Shown one piece after another: positions 23,701-38,127 of a DNA stretch of 64,000 nt. The stretch covers positions 152,190,113 to 152,254,112 of the forward strand of contig NC_081405.1 in assembly GCF_030272615.1 (NCBI RefSeq), read 5' to 3'. Position 1 is the stretch's first letter. Every line of letters begins with the position of its first letter. Below the pieces are notes generated by a model, which was not told the DNA's origin, did not search any database, and saw only the letters and a program-made list of their open reading frames with translations. The position numbers and the translations under genes were made by a program. The DNA is from Cryptomeria japonica (lineage: Eukaryota; Streptophyta; Pinopsida; Cupressales; Cupressaceae).

Positions 23701-26700
23701 ACAATGCCAAAAATAAAGAACTAAAACATAATTTCTTCCTGTATGAAGTGATTTCCTGTTGTTATGTGTCAACTTAGTCTCGGTCAGAGCATTTTGACTT
23801 CAATTACTATTCCATGTTATTGTTTCCTGCACACCTTTAGAAAACATCCTAAAGTGTGTAAATCAACATCAACTCCTAAAAGATATTTTGTAGAGTCATC
23901 GAATTGATGCTTTCACCGAACTCGGTCAATGAATGGAAGATAGGGGTAGGACCCCTAACTTACTTCTGAGATACTCAAAAATCTCCCTTGGCAGTGACTT
24001 GGTAAAGATATCTGCTATTTGTTCCTTTGTGCTAACATACTCCAATACCACTTTCTTCTCTTGAACTTCTTCTCTAAGATAATGATATTTGATAGAGAAG
24101 TGTTTTGTCTCAGAGTGCATAATAGGATTCTTTGAAATGTTTATGGCACTAGTATTGTCACAGAATATAGTTATTGGCTAGGTAACTTTCTCATTTATAC
24201 CTTCCAACAATTATTTGATCCATGCTATATTGGTACAATTCAATGTTGCAGCAACGTATTCAGCTTCTGCTGTTGACTGTGAAACACATCATTGTTTCTT
24301 GCTAAGCCAACTCACTAGTCTTTCTCCTAAAAAGAAAGCTCCTCCACTTGTGTTTTTCCTCTCATCAATGTTTCCTGCCCAATCAACATCAGTATAAACT
24401 TTTAAATCAAAGTCATTTCCTTTATGATATACTAAGCCATAATCCTCAGTGCCTTTCAAGTATCAGAAAATTCTCTTGATTGTTGTCATGTGTGTTTCCT
24501 TGGAATCTGCAAAGAATCTTGCAACTATACCTACTGCATGTGCTATATCTGGCCTGCTATGAACAACATATTGTAGCTTTCCAATCATGGATCGGTAAAG
24601 TGTCTCATCAACAGATGCAGATTCATCAGTCTTTGATAGTTTACAGTTGGTAGTCATAGGAGTACTTACTGGTTTTGAATCCTCCATTCCAAATTTCTTC
24701 AAGATTTCCTTTATGTACTTGGATTGAGTAATGAAAATCTCATCTTTCATTTGTAGTATTTGTAAACCTATAAAATACTTTATCTCACCGATTAATGACA
24801 TCTCAAATTGTTTGCTCATTTCATTTCCAAAGTCCTTGCATAGAGAGTCATTTCCATAAAAGATAATATCATCAACAAATATGGTTGAGATCAGTATTCC
24901 ATTTTCATCATTCTTCATGTACATGTTACTATTTTCACTTGTTCTTATAAAACCAATCTTGATTAAATAAGAGTGCAATCTCTCATACCATGCTCTAGGT
25001 GCTTGTTTCAGACCATATAAAGCTTTGTTCAATTTACATACCTGATCTTTATTCTTGTCTTCAACAAATCCTTCATGTTGTTCAATAAAAACTTCTTCTT
25101 CTAATATACCATTCAGAAATGCAGATTTGACATCCATTTGATATACCTTGAAATTCTTGTAAGCAGCATATGCCAACAATGTTCTTAATCCTTCAAGTCT
25201 TGCCACAGGTGCAAAAGTCTCACCATAATCAATTCCTTCTTCTTGGGCATAACCTTTGCAAACTAATCTTGCTTTATTTCGAATGACCTCATCTTTTTCA
25301 TTCAACTTGTTTTTGAAATTCCACTTTATACCGATGACATTTTTGTCCTTCGGTCTTGGGAGCAGTATCCATGTGTCATTCTTCTTGATTTGATCAATCT
25401 CTTTAGTCATAGCATTTATCCAATCTTCATTGTTAAATGTCTCTTTCACTATCCTCGGTTCAAATTCAGATATCAAAGATGTGTTTTGTCTCAGTTTGTT
25501 CCTTGTCATCATTGGATCATCCTTATCTCCTATAATCTGACTTGATGCATGATGTCTTCTGACATACTTGGCTAATATAGGCTCGGTAGGTTCTGTATGA
25601 TCTTCTTCATCACTCGGTAACTGGACACTATCTTCATTTCCTTCAGCAGCTTTCTCGGTAGGACTTCTCAGTTGAACATAGACAAATCCTTCATAATCTT
25701 CTGGTTCTTTGGAGTTTCCTTCATCATTTCTTTCTGCAAATTCATCAATTTTCACATTTGCACTTTCTACTATTTTGTTAGATGATTTGATCAGACATTT
25801 AAATGCTTTACTTCTAGAAGAATAACCAAGAAATGTTCCTTCTTCACTTTTCTGATCAAACTTGCCATTTCTATCATCCTTGTGTACATAGCATCTACTT
25901 CCAAAGATTTTAAAATAACTTACATTAGGTTTCTTGTCATACCAGATCTCATATGGTGTCTTCAAAGTTCCTTTCTTCAATTGTACTCGGTTCAGGGTGT
26001 AAATTGTTGTGCTTATTGCTTCTCTCCAAAATGTTTGTGGCACTTTCTTTTCAATCATCAGGGTTCTGGCACAATCCATAATAGATCTATTTCTTCTCTC
26101 AGCTATCCCATTTTGTTGTGGAGTTCTCAGTGCAGAGACTTGTCTTTTTATACCATGATCATTGCAGTATAAGTTAAACTCATCAGATGTGAACTCTCCT
26201 CCTCTGTCTAATCTAAGACATTTCAGTTGTCTTCCTGTTTCATTTTCAACTCTTGCCTTGTACCATTTAAACATTTGAAAAACTTCTGATTTTTCTTTTA
26301 AAAACATTACTGACATCATCCTTGAATAATCATCCACAAATAATATGAAATATTTATCGCCATAATATCTTTGAACTTTCATAGGACCACATAGATCAAT
26401 GTGCACAAGATCTAAAATTTCCTTAGAAGTGTAGGACTTACTTGTAAAGCTTGATCTTGTCATTTTACCCATCTGGCATCCTCGACACATAGAATTCTCA
26501 GGTTTTTCAAGACTTGGTAGACCTCTTACTTGGTGCTTTTTGTTTATTTTGATCAGATTATCAAAATTTACATGACAAAACCTTTTATGCCATAACCAGG
26601 TATCATCTATCTTTGTATATAGACACTTATTCTAAGTTGAGTTGAGGTGAAATGTGTTACCTTTTGTTTGTGTCCCGGTAGCAGCTAACTTTCCATGCTT

Positions 26701-27807
26701 GTCATGAACTTTGACAATTCCTTTCTGAAATTCTATTCGGTAACCTGTATTGTTTACTTGTGCTACACTCAATAAATTGTATTTCAATCCTTCAACCCAA
26801 TAAACATCATTGCATTTTGCATTGTCAAGAAGTGTTATAGATCCTTTACCTTTTATCGGACATGGTGCATCATTACCAAATCTTACATAGCCTCCACCAT
26901 AATCTTCTAATGTAACAAACTTGTGTTTATCACCTGTCATGTGGTGTGAGCATCCACTATCTATGATCCAAGAATCATTAGTATTTATGTGAGATATTAG
27001 GGCTTTTTCTTCATACCTTTCTTTATCTGATCCATCTTTGATAGCCACATAAACTACTTCCTTTGTATCAGTTTCATCTAATTTATCATCATTGGATTCT
27101 TCATCGGCTATTAAGCATGACTTTCTATCTCTTCTTCTGAAGTCTCGGTGTCCTCTATAATGATTATCTTTTTGTCTGTCATCTCGGTAATCTCTCTTTT
27201 CAGTAAAATCTTTGTCAAGACAATTAGAAGCCATATGTCCTATCTTATCACAATTGAAACATTTCAAAGGTAGTTTTCCTTTATACTTACCTTTGCCTCT
27301 CAATAACCTTCTGGCTAATAGTGCTCCTTTGATTTGACTGACAATCTCCTTTAGTCTTGTACTATACTGAGTTATGTTCTCACCTTCATTCATCCTCATA
27401 GATTCAAGTTGTCTCTTAGACTATCCACTTTTGCTCTTTGAACATGTTCATCACCGCCATACACATATATGAGCTTGTCCCACATTGCCTTTGCATCATT
27501 GCAGCCTTCTAGATCATTAAAATCTGAGTCGGTCAATGCAGATGTCATTTCAATCATTGCTTGAATATGTTCTTGCTTTGCCTTTATCTCTTCCATTGTC
27601 AATGGATAGGTGCTCGGTGTAATGAAATCATTCTCCAGATAATATATAGCATATTCTCCAACTCCTAATAGGTGCAACTTCATCCTTTTCTGCCATGTAG
27701 AGAAACTTGACTTGTTCAGCTTCGGTGCATCTCTCTTATACATCTTTGGATCTTTGCCTCAAGTACCTTTAAACTTTTCTTTTGGAGTCCAAAGCTCTGA
27801 TACCAAT

Positions 27808-29332
27808 TGATAGTTCTGATATTAAATGTTTAGTACAGATGCTAAGATAATAAGATGAGAGGGGGGGTGAATCATACAAACTTAATCTTCCATAAAAACA
27901 ACAGATTCAACCTCGGTAACATATACTTCAATAATATAACCAAAACTGCTAAACATGCAAACTCATAAGCATATAAACATCATAACACTCATAACACCAG
28001 ATTTAACGTGGAAACCCAAAAAGGGAAAAACCATTGTGGGATTTTGGACCCACTAAGAAATATACTCTTCTAGAGTATGCTCGGTTAAAAGCAAGTCTTG
28101 TTAAAGATTACAAACACATTTCTAGATGTGACCTGGTTAAGGGATTTCCCTCAGATCTGTTAGGATCTTCACCTTGTTAGAAGTGACCTTGTTAAAGTAT
28201 TTCAAACACTCAGTCAAAATGTAACCTTGCTAGAGGGTTTTACAAATAAGACTGTTAAGTCCGCTCGGTTAAGAGATTTTCTTTCACTTTACAAAATAAC
28301 GGTAATAAAAATCTATCTACAACTTCACATCTAAAATGCTAAAGTAGATTCTTATTTGCTCAATACAATCTAGTCATAGGACTTATCTTGTCCATTTGTT
28401 GGGCTCTATACTCTGTTATTCAAATAGGTCTTCAAGCTTTTGTGCTCAGTAATCACTATGTAGCATCCTTGTGCATACACTTGCCCACATACATTGTTTA
28501 TCAATAGTTCCTTATTTATAAACAATTTGCCAACCGCTTAATCTCCTTGATCACATATCCCATGATCAATCATAGCCATTAGATCTTCAAACTTGACCAG
28601 GTTCAATGTATCCTTCGATCTGAAAATGTTTTACCCCACCTTGGAACTTGCATACATTTCTTGGAACTTGTGCTAGGGTATTGCGGTTCAATCTGAGCTG
28701 TAGATCTTCCTGCTGATTTTCCTTTGCCATAGATTCATTAACAAACTTCATGCACGGCATACCAATCATCTAATCATAACCAGCTCATTAGCTTCCTTCA
28801 TTAAATAATGCTTTTTATTCATTCAATGCATTCTGTTATAGCTTAGTTGCAACTCGGTAAATACTAAACTTCACTCGGTAGACATTCCGCCTTCATTAAC
28901 CGATAGTGATAACCTTAGGGTTTACCAACTAGGTTCCTTAGGGTGTACCAACTAGGTTCTTTGGTCGGTAACAAAGTATAGTATTAACCTTATAATCAAC
29001 AACATATGTTGGATATCAAAACAATCTAAACATCATGATCTCATCATTGTCTAACTCGGTAATAGTTGCCCATTGAATAACTTATTCCTCCCCTTATTCA
29101 TCACATTCTTTCTATGTCTTTTACCGACATATTTATAGTCACCAAGTCATACTTCTTAAGATATGGCAACATCATACTGAATTAGAAAATCAATTTCTTT
29201 GAGATCAATGATAAAATAATAATATTAAGACAGTAAACATCCTTTAGCAGTTATATCCATAATCATCAACAACCTTCTCAATATCCTTATTGAAATGCCA
29301 ACAATCTCCCTTTGTCCGTTATAATGCCAACA
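27808..29332 (-). repeat. 5' LTR of the 7.3-kb Copia element
   Basis: 1525 bp with the same ends as the left copy (TGATAGTTCT ... ATGCCAACA in plus orientation), directly adjoining the primer site at 27794-27805. Differences from the left LTR are scattered transitions and small indels, as expected of independent ageing after insertion. Confidence 0.93.
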
Positions 29333-29723
<391 letters not shown>

Positions 29724-29739
29724 CAAAAAATTTAAATAA

Positions 29740-30150
29740 TGATCTCTTTATATTGAACTATGAATGTGGTTAACCTACCATAAACAAGGTGATATTATCT
29801 ACAAGTAAATTGCAAATGGATTTAAAGTTACTCATTAATCTAAAAGAGTGAACCTTGTAGATTGATATGTGATTATGGTTAAGCTACCATAAACAAAGTG
29901 ATATTGTGTACGATTACCTTATACATGGGTTTAACATTACCCACAAATTTAGAAAAATGACCCTTATAAATTGAATTGTGATTGCGATAAGGCCACCATA
30001 CAAAAGGCGATAATGTCTACAACTGATAATTATTATTATTGATTGACATGTGATTATGGGAAAGCTATCATATATAAAGTGATATCATTAACAAATACCT
30101 TATACATGGGTTTAGTGTTTTCTAAGAAACCTAAAATAATTACATAGAAT
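29740..30150 (+). repeat. ~109-bp tandem satellite, about four units
   Basis: Units start at about 29752, 29861, 29971 and 30041, each with ttga(a/t)(a)tgtgattatgg followed by ctaccataaacaaagtgatat and a (t)acatgggttta element. The first two are about 109 bp, the third is shorter. A further decayed unit is seen near 30255-30310 (gatgatattgtctacaact...cgtgggta). A copy of the first unit lies at 21180-21318. Confidence 0.8.
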
Positions 30151-30310
30151 TATGTTTGAAAGATCTAAAGGATGGTGTCAAAATTAAATTTTCAAAAAAA
30201 AAGGTGCTCCAAACAAACATTTAGAAATATGCATTTTAGTGCAACCAAAATTAGTATAGATAAGATGATATTGTCTACAACTATCTTACACGTGGGTATA
30301 ATAATGAATA

Positions 30311-32294
30311 TGAGGCTTTCATTGTTCATAAGATTAGTGTGCAAAACTTTTAGAAAATATTGTGCACTTGCAAGTTTACCATGATGAATCATGAAATGTG
30401 ATCCAAAACATTAATACAAAAAATTGCAAGTTTAAAATTATCTTTAGCATGTAGGGAGCCCCTACTATCTATGAGAGTTTCGTTTGCAGCTTTCTACTAG
30501 ATAAAAGGGGATGGGGGGAGGCCAAATTCTTTAATTGACATTCTACTACAGAAAGTAAGTACATAAAGAGAGAAAGTGCAAATGGCCCACTTGTTGGTTC
30601 CCAAACCAACAGTCTCCGATTTGTAGAGGAATTGCCACTAACTCATCAACAAACTCGGAGAAGGATTTGGCCAACGAATGAGATTCAGTCATAAGACTGA
30701 GATCTCCTGCACTTTTGGCTATGTGAGACCAAGATGGGTGAACCTATGTAATGTCTAATAAATTTCAACTTCAAAATAATCAAGACACTACAATTTACAG
30801 CAAATCATCCGAATGAAAATGTACTAAGGAAGATGGTTTAACTCCTGGTTTTGGCTTTAACCTTAGTTTCTAAGCATCTATGAACTTCATTGAGGAGGGG
30901 TTTTTACACTAATATTACTCCTAATACAGAAAGGAAAGCAGAAATGAAAAGGATTTTGACAAAAGAATGATTTTGAAAATGAGAATAACACATCAACCAG
31001 TGCCTTCATTTACTGGGCAACAGAGTCTATTTGCAAAATATAGCTTTATACCCAACTACTTTGCATAGTAACCAAAGAAATCTAAGCATCAATGCATTGC
31101 ATCAACACCCATCAGCTTGGTCTTCCTACAATCGTTCTTATTGATCCTGCATGTAAAATACATTACTCTTCATCTCATTAAAGCTATTTAATCTCTTCCT
31201 TGAAGAGAAGCAAGAATAAGACAAACACCAGACTTTCTAGGACAAAACATATAATCCATGATTATCTAATTTATAAGTAACACCATTACATGTGGAGACA
31301 ATAGCAAGAGAAACCTTTGTTCATTGCTTACATACATGGTTACAACTATTCATAATACAAAGCATACATCAATTGAAAACAAAACTCTAACTACCATTTA
31401 ACCCTGCACTGTACATAGAAGCTAAGATTTCAAAATGATGAGAAAATTACATTCACAGTCCTTAAAAATGAGAAGAAGAGAAACCTAAGTAATCTCAGAA
31501 GAAAACCCTAGAAAAACCCTAAAGGAATCCTGAGAAAATGGCTTGTCTTTGCTTTGAGATCTGCATCTCTTCTCCTTCAAAATTTGCCAAAAATTGCACC
31601 CTGTCACACCTGCTGAAAATTGTCAAAAATCTAAAAATTACCACTTTGGTTGCACTTCTCAAGTCTGAGTTTGCACCCTTGCCAAGATTTCCTCTTTTGG
31701 TCACTGTCCATCTCTGACTAAAAAAGCTCACCTTTTTCCCTCTATGCCTAAAAACTAAAAAATATGCCACTTTGGTAAAAGTCATATCTACCCTTTACCT
31801 CTGCATCCTCCTCTCTGATCAAAAATAGTAAAAACCTCTTTGACTAAAAAGCTCAGTCATTTCACCTTTATTTTTTGCACATATCATTTTGGTGAAAACA
31901 CATCTCTAGGCAGATTTTGAACATTTTCAAATAATCATATTTTGCTATACCATGAAAATGTCACAATTACCCTATTTTGTCGCACCTTACCCTACTGAGA
32001 CACTTTGCAAAGAAAATACCTTTTCTTTTCAAAATCCATTTTCACCCCTGAGTGTAAATTTCAACCATTTGTAGCTTATGTGAAGGAGATTACCTTGCAA
32101 ATTCAACCATTTTCACAATAACTTCTCCATCTTCAAAGAAAATATCTCACTGAGCAAAATGGATTTGCCACTCCAATTTTATTTTTTCATGTCCTCCTGT
32201 GCAATAATATTTTTCTCCTTGGTCAATGTAGCATCTTTTATCCCTTTTACCACTAATTCATGTTTGCAATCAACTGAATATATAGGTAAACTTA
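30311..32294. other. No recognised gene; one unidentified minus-strand frame near 30.6 kb
   Basis: AT-rich sequence. At about 30560-30740 the minus strand has an open frame of around 60 codons with ordinary amino-acid composition (contains SLAKSFSEFVDELVAIP), which could be a decayed exon or retroelement piece, but I recognise no family. From 31500 to 32150 the sequence is T/C-rich with many short repeats of ctttgcaa / ttttgcac type and no coding support. Confidence 0.35.
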
Positions 32295-33495
32295 TGTTAG
32301 ACAGTTCAAATAACCAAAAGACAACTAAGAGGGGGGGCGAATCAATTGTCACCAGATTACCAGAACCTTAAGAAATTTAAACTTTAATACCGGAACCCAA
32401 AAGATCAATATCGAACTACATAAACCAAATACTGAAATAGCAGATATACCAATTAAGCACAAGCAATAATCAAAGAATAAATACCATCCACATGACACCA
32501 AGATTTGTACGTGGAAAACCCAATAAAGGGAAAAACCATGGTGGGAAGCCTACCCACACTCAGATAATACTTATGTAGTAAGTATGTGACTACAAATGAG
32601 GGGCTGCACTTGCAAGAAGGCCAACGGCCTAGAGAACACTGCTCATCACAAAAAGGAGTCTCACTGACTACATAAAAATCTAGACTACAATCTAGAGGAA
32701 TGAATGAACTGCAAAGATAACATCTCTTATGCTTAAGTACAGTTCCGGTTAAGCTCAATACTGGAGAACTAAATCCTCTTACATAAACCCAACTCGACCA
32801 CCAATGATCAACCAAATACTCTGCTTGAATGATAATTACATTATTCGATCCTATTACATATCCATATCCCTTACACACATGATCTACAATGAGATCTTAC
32901 ATCATATATATACAAATCCTCGATCACAAACAATAAGGTCGGCCACCACACAATAAATCAATTACATAATTACAAAACATGTCGGCCAAAAACCAAATAA
33001 ATAATATCCAACCCATAAGACATCCTGGAAACACATCGAGAAGTCCAATCCACACGTTACATTAAGTCAATCCATAACCTAGATAAACCAAGACCCAATT
33101 TAGGTCCACACACTAAAGCAATGATCCCAGTCAACTAAGTCTCGAACATGATCACCATTAGCATCCTGAATCTCCACTAGAAGCCACACCAACACCACTT
33201 ATGCATAACATCAAAGATCTTCAACAATGCTCTATCGGTGAAACCCTCGTAGGAAAAACAAACCAAGCTTGCCAGCATACAGGATAGCATCCAATCACCA
33301 GATCAAAACCAACTAACTGAGCATGAATCTAAGTAGCATGAATAAGCCAATTCCATTAGCCAAACATACCAGAGCATACCAGATCATCATGATCTAATCC
33401 AACCATAAACCAAACAACCTACTGGGACCAGAAGGATACAGGTAAACAACCAAAATAGCTAGTGTTGACATCAATGGCAAAACATCAATGCAACA
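32295..33495 (-). repeat. Solo-LTR-like copy related to the Sirevirus-like Copia family
   Basis: It contains ctaagagggggggcgaatca (about 32325-32344) and acgtggaaaacccaataaag followed by ggaaaaaccatggtggg (about 32510-32548), the same order and spacing as in the 22.0 and 27.8 kb LTRs, and ends in aatgcaaca, as those end in aatgccaaca. Neither a primer site on its left nor a polypurine tract on its right is seen, so a solo LTR is likely. No clear 5-bp target duplication was found, so both ends are approximate. A 141-codon frame inside it is not a gene. Confidence 0.6.
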
Positions 33496-36400
33496 CATAA
33501 TCATTTCCTCCAAATGGCCAACAACTTCACCCAATTTTAATTTAGCACATTAATGCTTCTCTTCCTTGGGGTAAAAAGCAACATTTTAATACTATGGTAT
33601 TCAGGGCATGTCTGGAATGCAGTATGCCTTGATGGCCCTGGGATTTTTAGACCAAGAACTTATCAGACTGAGTTTTAGTCCCAGGCATAATGTTCCCAAT
33701 CGATGAAAAGAAAATATGCAGACAATTCTAATGAATCTCCACTTCACTTGTTGAATTTGCATTAGATCTCCCCTTATCGACATCTTTAAGATACCATGAT
33801 GAGTATCCATTTAAATTTGCAGGCACAACATAAATGATACCCATATTTCTTTGCAATGCACTCCATATTTCAAAGATATCAAACATGTATTATATGATGA
33901 CAGGCCACATATCATAGACCCACTGCGAAGATATAGAAATTTAACTTTTATGAAAAGTGTGTACACTGCCCAGGCAAAGAAAAAAGTACTTAAGGCTGCA
34001 AAACAAAATGTTGATTCCATTTGCAATGAAAAACACCCCCCTTCTCAATGGTATACTTTCCATCGCAACCAACACCCTTAACATCTTCACATTCTCTTTA
34101 TCACTGAGGATAACATGTAGTTGCCATCAAGTTTACCTTCAAAATCCTAAGTGTTACTTATGTGGTTGCGTCTTAGCCATGCATGAGAATTTCTTCCTTA
34201 TTGTACAAATATTAGACATAACATCCTCATATGATATTCCTTTCCACATTTTGTCCTTTTATCCGGGAGTTGTGGGCAAAAGAAACTCCACTGATCCATA
34301 TTGTACTAGCTACTCATCATGGTGTCCCTTAATAGCTTATGATTCTTCCCTTTGAGGGATTCCTTGTCGCCAATGCACGGAGAGCAGGATACAAGACCAC
34401 CTCTATAGAGCCCCTGAGGCCGGAAACACTCCCTTCATCAATAAATTAGGGTTTTCCCCCTTTCATCCTTATATTATTCTCTTAGAACAACCTAACTTAT
34501 ATTGGCCCCGCAACCTCATTCTGTCATCCCCTCTCACCTAGCGGGGTGGCGGGGGATCTCCTCCACGCCCCTTCCCTTCTTACACTTCTTCCCCGCATCA
34601 TCTCCCTATGCACTCAAACACTCACGTAGGGTGGTAGGGTGAGGCGGTCACCCTCCCACCAGCCTGCAGCCTTCAAGCGGTGCCTTTAGACAAAGTGTGG
34701 GGTAAAGGAGGGAAGTTTTCCCCCACTGTCTCGTAAGGGACTTTATTCCCTCAGCCTTCGCGCAGGAAAAACCATCAATTTTGAGCAAAAATATTAAAAA
34801 AATTATCCCTCCAGTCAAATTGCAAATATTTTCATGGTATGGGCCCACCACAAATTACAAATGGGTACCAAGGGGAATTGAGTTGGATCACTTTCAGAGT
34901 CATGTCCACGGACTGTTGGATCTCTCCTAAGCGCATATAGCTCTGGGTGAACTGTTGGAACCAAACTATTAATTGGTAAAGGTACTGCCCTCCCTAGGGG
35001 AAAAAAGACATGGCTTTCAATAGCCTCTTGAAAACTTAAATCATTATTGAAATTATTTTAAAAATCAATCTATTTCAATTACCTCCATATCTTTTGATTT
35101 CAACACATTACTGATTAAATCATTAAGAAATGTTTTAATATATTCTGATTTTTCTTTTCCAAAACAAAATCATTTGACCCCTTTTTAATATACTCATATA
35201 TAATATTATTTAAATTACTTTAATGTAAATAATATTTATTTGTTTTGGCGGATTCATCTGACCTCACTAGGTGTTGTCATTAGTTGGGCCCGGGTTGGCC
35301 TGGCTAAAAAAAAAATTGTTTCTGAAACATTGACTGGAGGCGCTATGAACTTGAGGAACTGACTGAACAATCATTAAATTTTAGATTTTGCAACTTTGAA
35401 CTTTTTCTAAAAACGCATGAGTAGCCTCCAAAACAGGCTTTGAAAGCTGACCAAAACACATCATCAGACCTCGCAAGATGGCATACTGAAAGATTGTTAT
35501 TCATAGAATCTAGGGCATCTAATGGATCGTCATTGTGACATCTGAGGCAAAATTTATTAACTATCAAATTTGCCTACTCAAGCTCATTTGCAACCGACCT
35601 TGTTGAACCAACCTGAGTAGCATTCAAAACCTGATTTGAAAAAATATCAAATCACCACCTCAAGAGCCGCTACTTAGCACACTAGTACATCAATATACCC
35701 TGAACATGCATGCAAGAGGGTTTGACAAGATTAGGTCACATGTGAAAATTATTAACCCTCAAAGTTGGCTTCTCTGAAAAATATGAACATTTTGCTCATG
35801 AAACTACAAAAGTGTGTTTGGAATGGGCTTCAAAAAATGATCTAATGATGAGATGAGGGGCTACAAAATTGGAAATCTAGTAGATAATCTTACAGAGAAT
35901 AACGGGGTATAGTCACTTTGAAACGTAGGTCAACTAGGTGAGAAGTACAAATTTTCAAAGTGGGCTCTTGACTACTATCTGACACAGTTCGATTTGCAAA
36001 ATTGAACCTTTTGCAAACAAATTTGGCTTTGAAAACATGTCAAATGGATTGATGGGGCTTTTCCACTTGGCATGGGGCTTCAAAAAATATCAGAGAAACA
36101 CAAACAACTCTCTATTTGCCATGACAATCGACTGGCACAAAGATATAACTGCTCAAACAGGGCTACTCAGAAAAATAAAAACATGTGCAAATAGCAACCC
36201 TAACCTCAAGACCTCCAAAGGAGACTTCAAAAGCGCATAAAAAGTGATCTGGGGAAGCTTCAAATGGACACATGGCATCTCTATAAGGTATATAACCATC
36301 CCCCAAAGGGATTTTGCATGACAATTCTTCGATGCAAAAATATGAGCTCACCAACTGAGCTACTCAAGCCTGTTCTAAAAGGCGATTCTGAATGCAATCT

Positions 36401-36778
36401 ACAAAATTTTGAGCCTAGGTCTTCAAAATTAGACAAAGTTTTGGAAGTCCCAACACCACCCACTGTAGGGCTTCTATCATAAGTAGTGTAAATTAGTTTG
36501 GTTTCCCAGTGTCTAAGAATAAGTGACCCACTATCTCCCACACTTTTTGATATATATATAACAAACTATTTATAAAAAAATCAACCACCGAAACTTACTA
36601 GATTGTGAGTGAAATAACTTAACTAGCAATTGCACCTTGGTGTGCAATGGGTACGTCGACCAAGTGTGGAAGGTTAATTAGAGGCAAATTGGTATATTTT
36701 TTGCATACATCTTCGTAGTACATGAGGTTAGTTGATAGGTAATTTAGTAAATAATTTTATTTGTGCAAAAAAGGTCTC
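33496..36778. other. Unrecognised region with a GC-rich island at 34340-34860
   Basis: 33.6-34.35 kb has overlapping frames of 66-132 codons on both strands that match no family I know; none is convincing as a gene. 34340-34860 is sharply GC-richer, with ctagcggggtggcggggg and its C-rich counterparts. 35.3-36.5 kb contains recurring decayed strings such as ggcttcaaaaaat, gctactcaagc/gagtagc and atttgcaaa, pointing to an old repeat of around 200-400 bp spacing. No domain, tRNA or splice-supported gene structure can be defended. Confidence 0.35.
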
Positions 36779-38073
36779 AATGGAGAAGTGATAGCTTCAA
36801 ATCAACTATGCATCCATTTATCAAGATCCAAAGATGGTTGAAATTAAGAAGATAATAAAGTTTCATTACCAATAGCTTCATGTTGTGTTTGTGATTGGGA
36901 GAGATAGGGATAGAAAGGGATAAATAGAAGGAAAAGAGTGAGAGAAGGAGATATAAATGGAGATGGAGATTGAGGAGAGGGAGAGATAAAGAGAGAGGAG
37001 AGATTGACAAATAGATATGAAAGAGAAAAATATATAAAGATGGGGAGAGAGGTAGAGAATGAGAGAGTGATAAAATGATATAGATGTAGAGATAGGGAGT
37101 GGCATATGGAGAGGTAGAGATAGGGAGAGATATATCTAGAGATAGTGTGATAGAGATAGAGTGTTAGATAGAAGAATAAACATGGAGAGATAGAGAGACA
37201 AAGAAATATAGGCATAAAGATCTAGAGAGAGAGAGAGAGCTTAAAATATATTAAGGGAGAGGAAGAGGTAGGGAAGGAGAGATATAGATAGAGGGCAATA
37301 GAGAGAGATAAAGAGAAGCAAGGAAAGAGATGGAGAGATAGGGAGAAAGATAGATATATATAGATAGAGAAAGATACTAATAGAAAGGAGATATGGACAG
37401 GTGTGGGAGGAGATCAAGAGAGAGAAAAATAGATAAAGATATATAGGAGAGATGGTGAAAGATGAAGTAAATAAGAGAATGATTATTAGATAGACATGGA
37501 TAGAGGGAGTGATATAGATGGAGGTAGATAAGGAGATATAGAGAGGGATAGGGAGAGAGATATGGAGATAGAAGTATAGAGATATGAATAGAAAGAGATA
37601 GAAAGAGGAGTGAGAGGGAGATAGAGTAATAGAGAGACAAAGATATAGAGCATGAAAGATGGAGTAAGAAAGAGATAGAGATAATGAGATATAAAATAAA
37701 GTTACAAAAATAATATAATTTATATTTTTAGCTATTGGAATAGATCTTCTAGAAGGCAGACATATTTAAAGCAACAAATTTAATTTGCTTTCCCTAGAAT
37801 TTGTAAGTGATGTCTTTCTGGCATAGAAAATGCACATTTGAATATTGAACACCCTCAAGCATCATTGATGATGACGAATGTTGGAGATTGTATTCATCGT
37901 CTTGCAAGTCTTTTTAAAGAGTTTGTGGATAGAATTGTAGATGGAGAAAGATGGAGATATGGAGAGTTTTAGAGGGAGAGAGAAAAGAGAGAATAGATAG
38001 ACATGGAAGAGATAAATATATAGGTAGACATGACGAGGGAGAGGAGAAGATAGTTAGAGATATAGATGGCGAG

Positions 38074-38127
<54 letters not shown>

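Larger units (their letters stand above)
22040..29332 (-). mobile_element. Nearly complete Copia LTR retrotransposon (Sirevirus-like)
   Basis: Total 7293 bp on the minus strand. 5' LTR 27808-29332; primer site at 27794-27805 (complement of tggtatcagagc); gag about 27743-27200 with zinc knuckle CFNCDKIGHMASNC near 27220-27261; protease with WIIDSGCSHHMTG near 26920-26970; integrase about 26550-25700 with its acidic catalytic positions in DLCGPM, DDYSR and [12 protein letters not shown]; reverse transcriptase about 25340-24650 with [12 protein letters not shown] and IFVDDI; RNase H to about 23926 with ADIFTK; several polypurine tracts 23547-23700; 3' LTR 22040-23546. Gene order (integrase before reverse transcriptase) is that of Copia. 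It looks nearly whole with only a few breaks. The LTRs differ at about 4-5% of sites in the ~700 bp I compared, which at slow conifer-like rates suggests an age of ten to a few tens of million years. Confidence 0.92.

Noticed and set aside
32453-32878. 141-codon minus-strand frame
   Set aside because: Inside a solo-LTR-like repeat; contains the conserved LTR signature instead of a protein motif.
33811-34355. Overlapping frames of 71-132 codons on both strands as a possible host gene
   Set aside because: No family recognised, frames overlap on opposite strands, and no start, splice or composition evidence favours one of them.
36777-37640. Minus-strand Ser/Leu/Ile/Tyr-rich frames of up to 123 codons, resembling membrane proteins
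   Set aside because: They are the pyrimidine strand of a GA-rich microsatellite; hydrophobicity is a by-product of composition.
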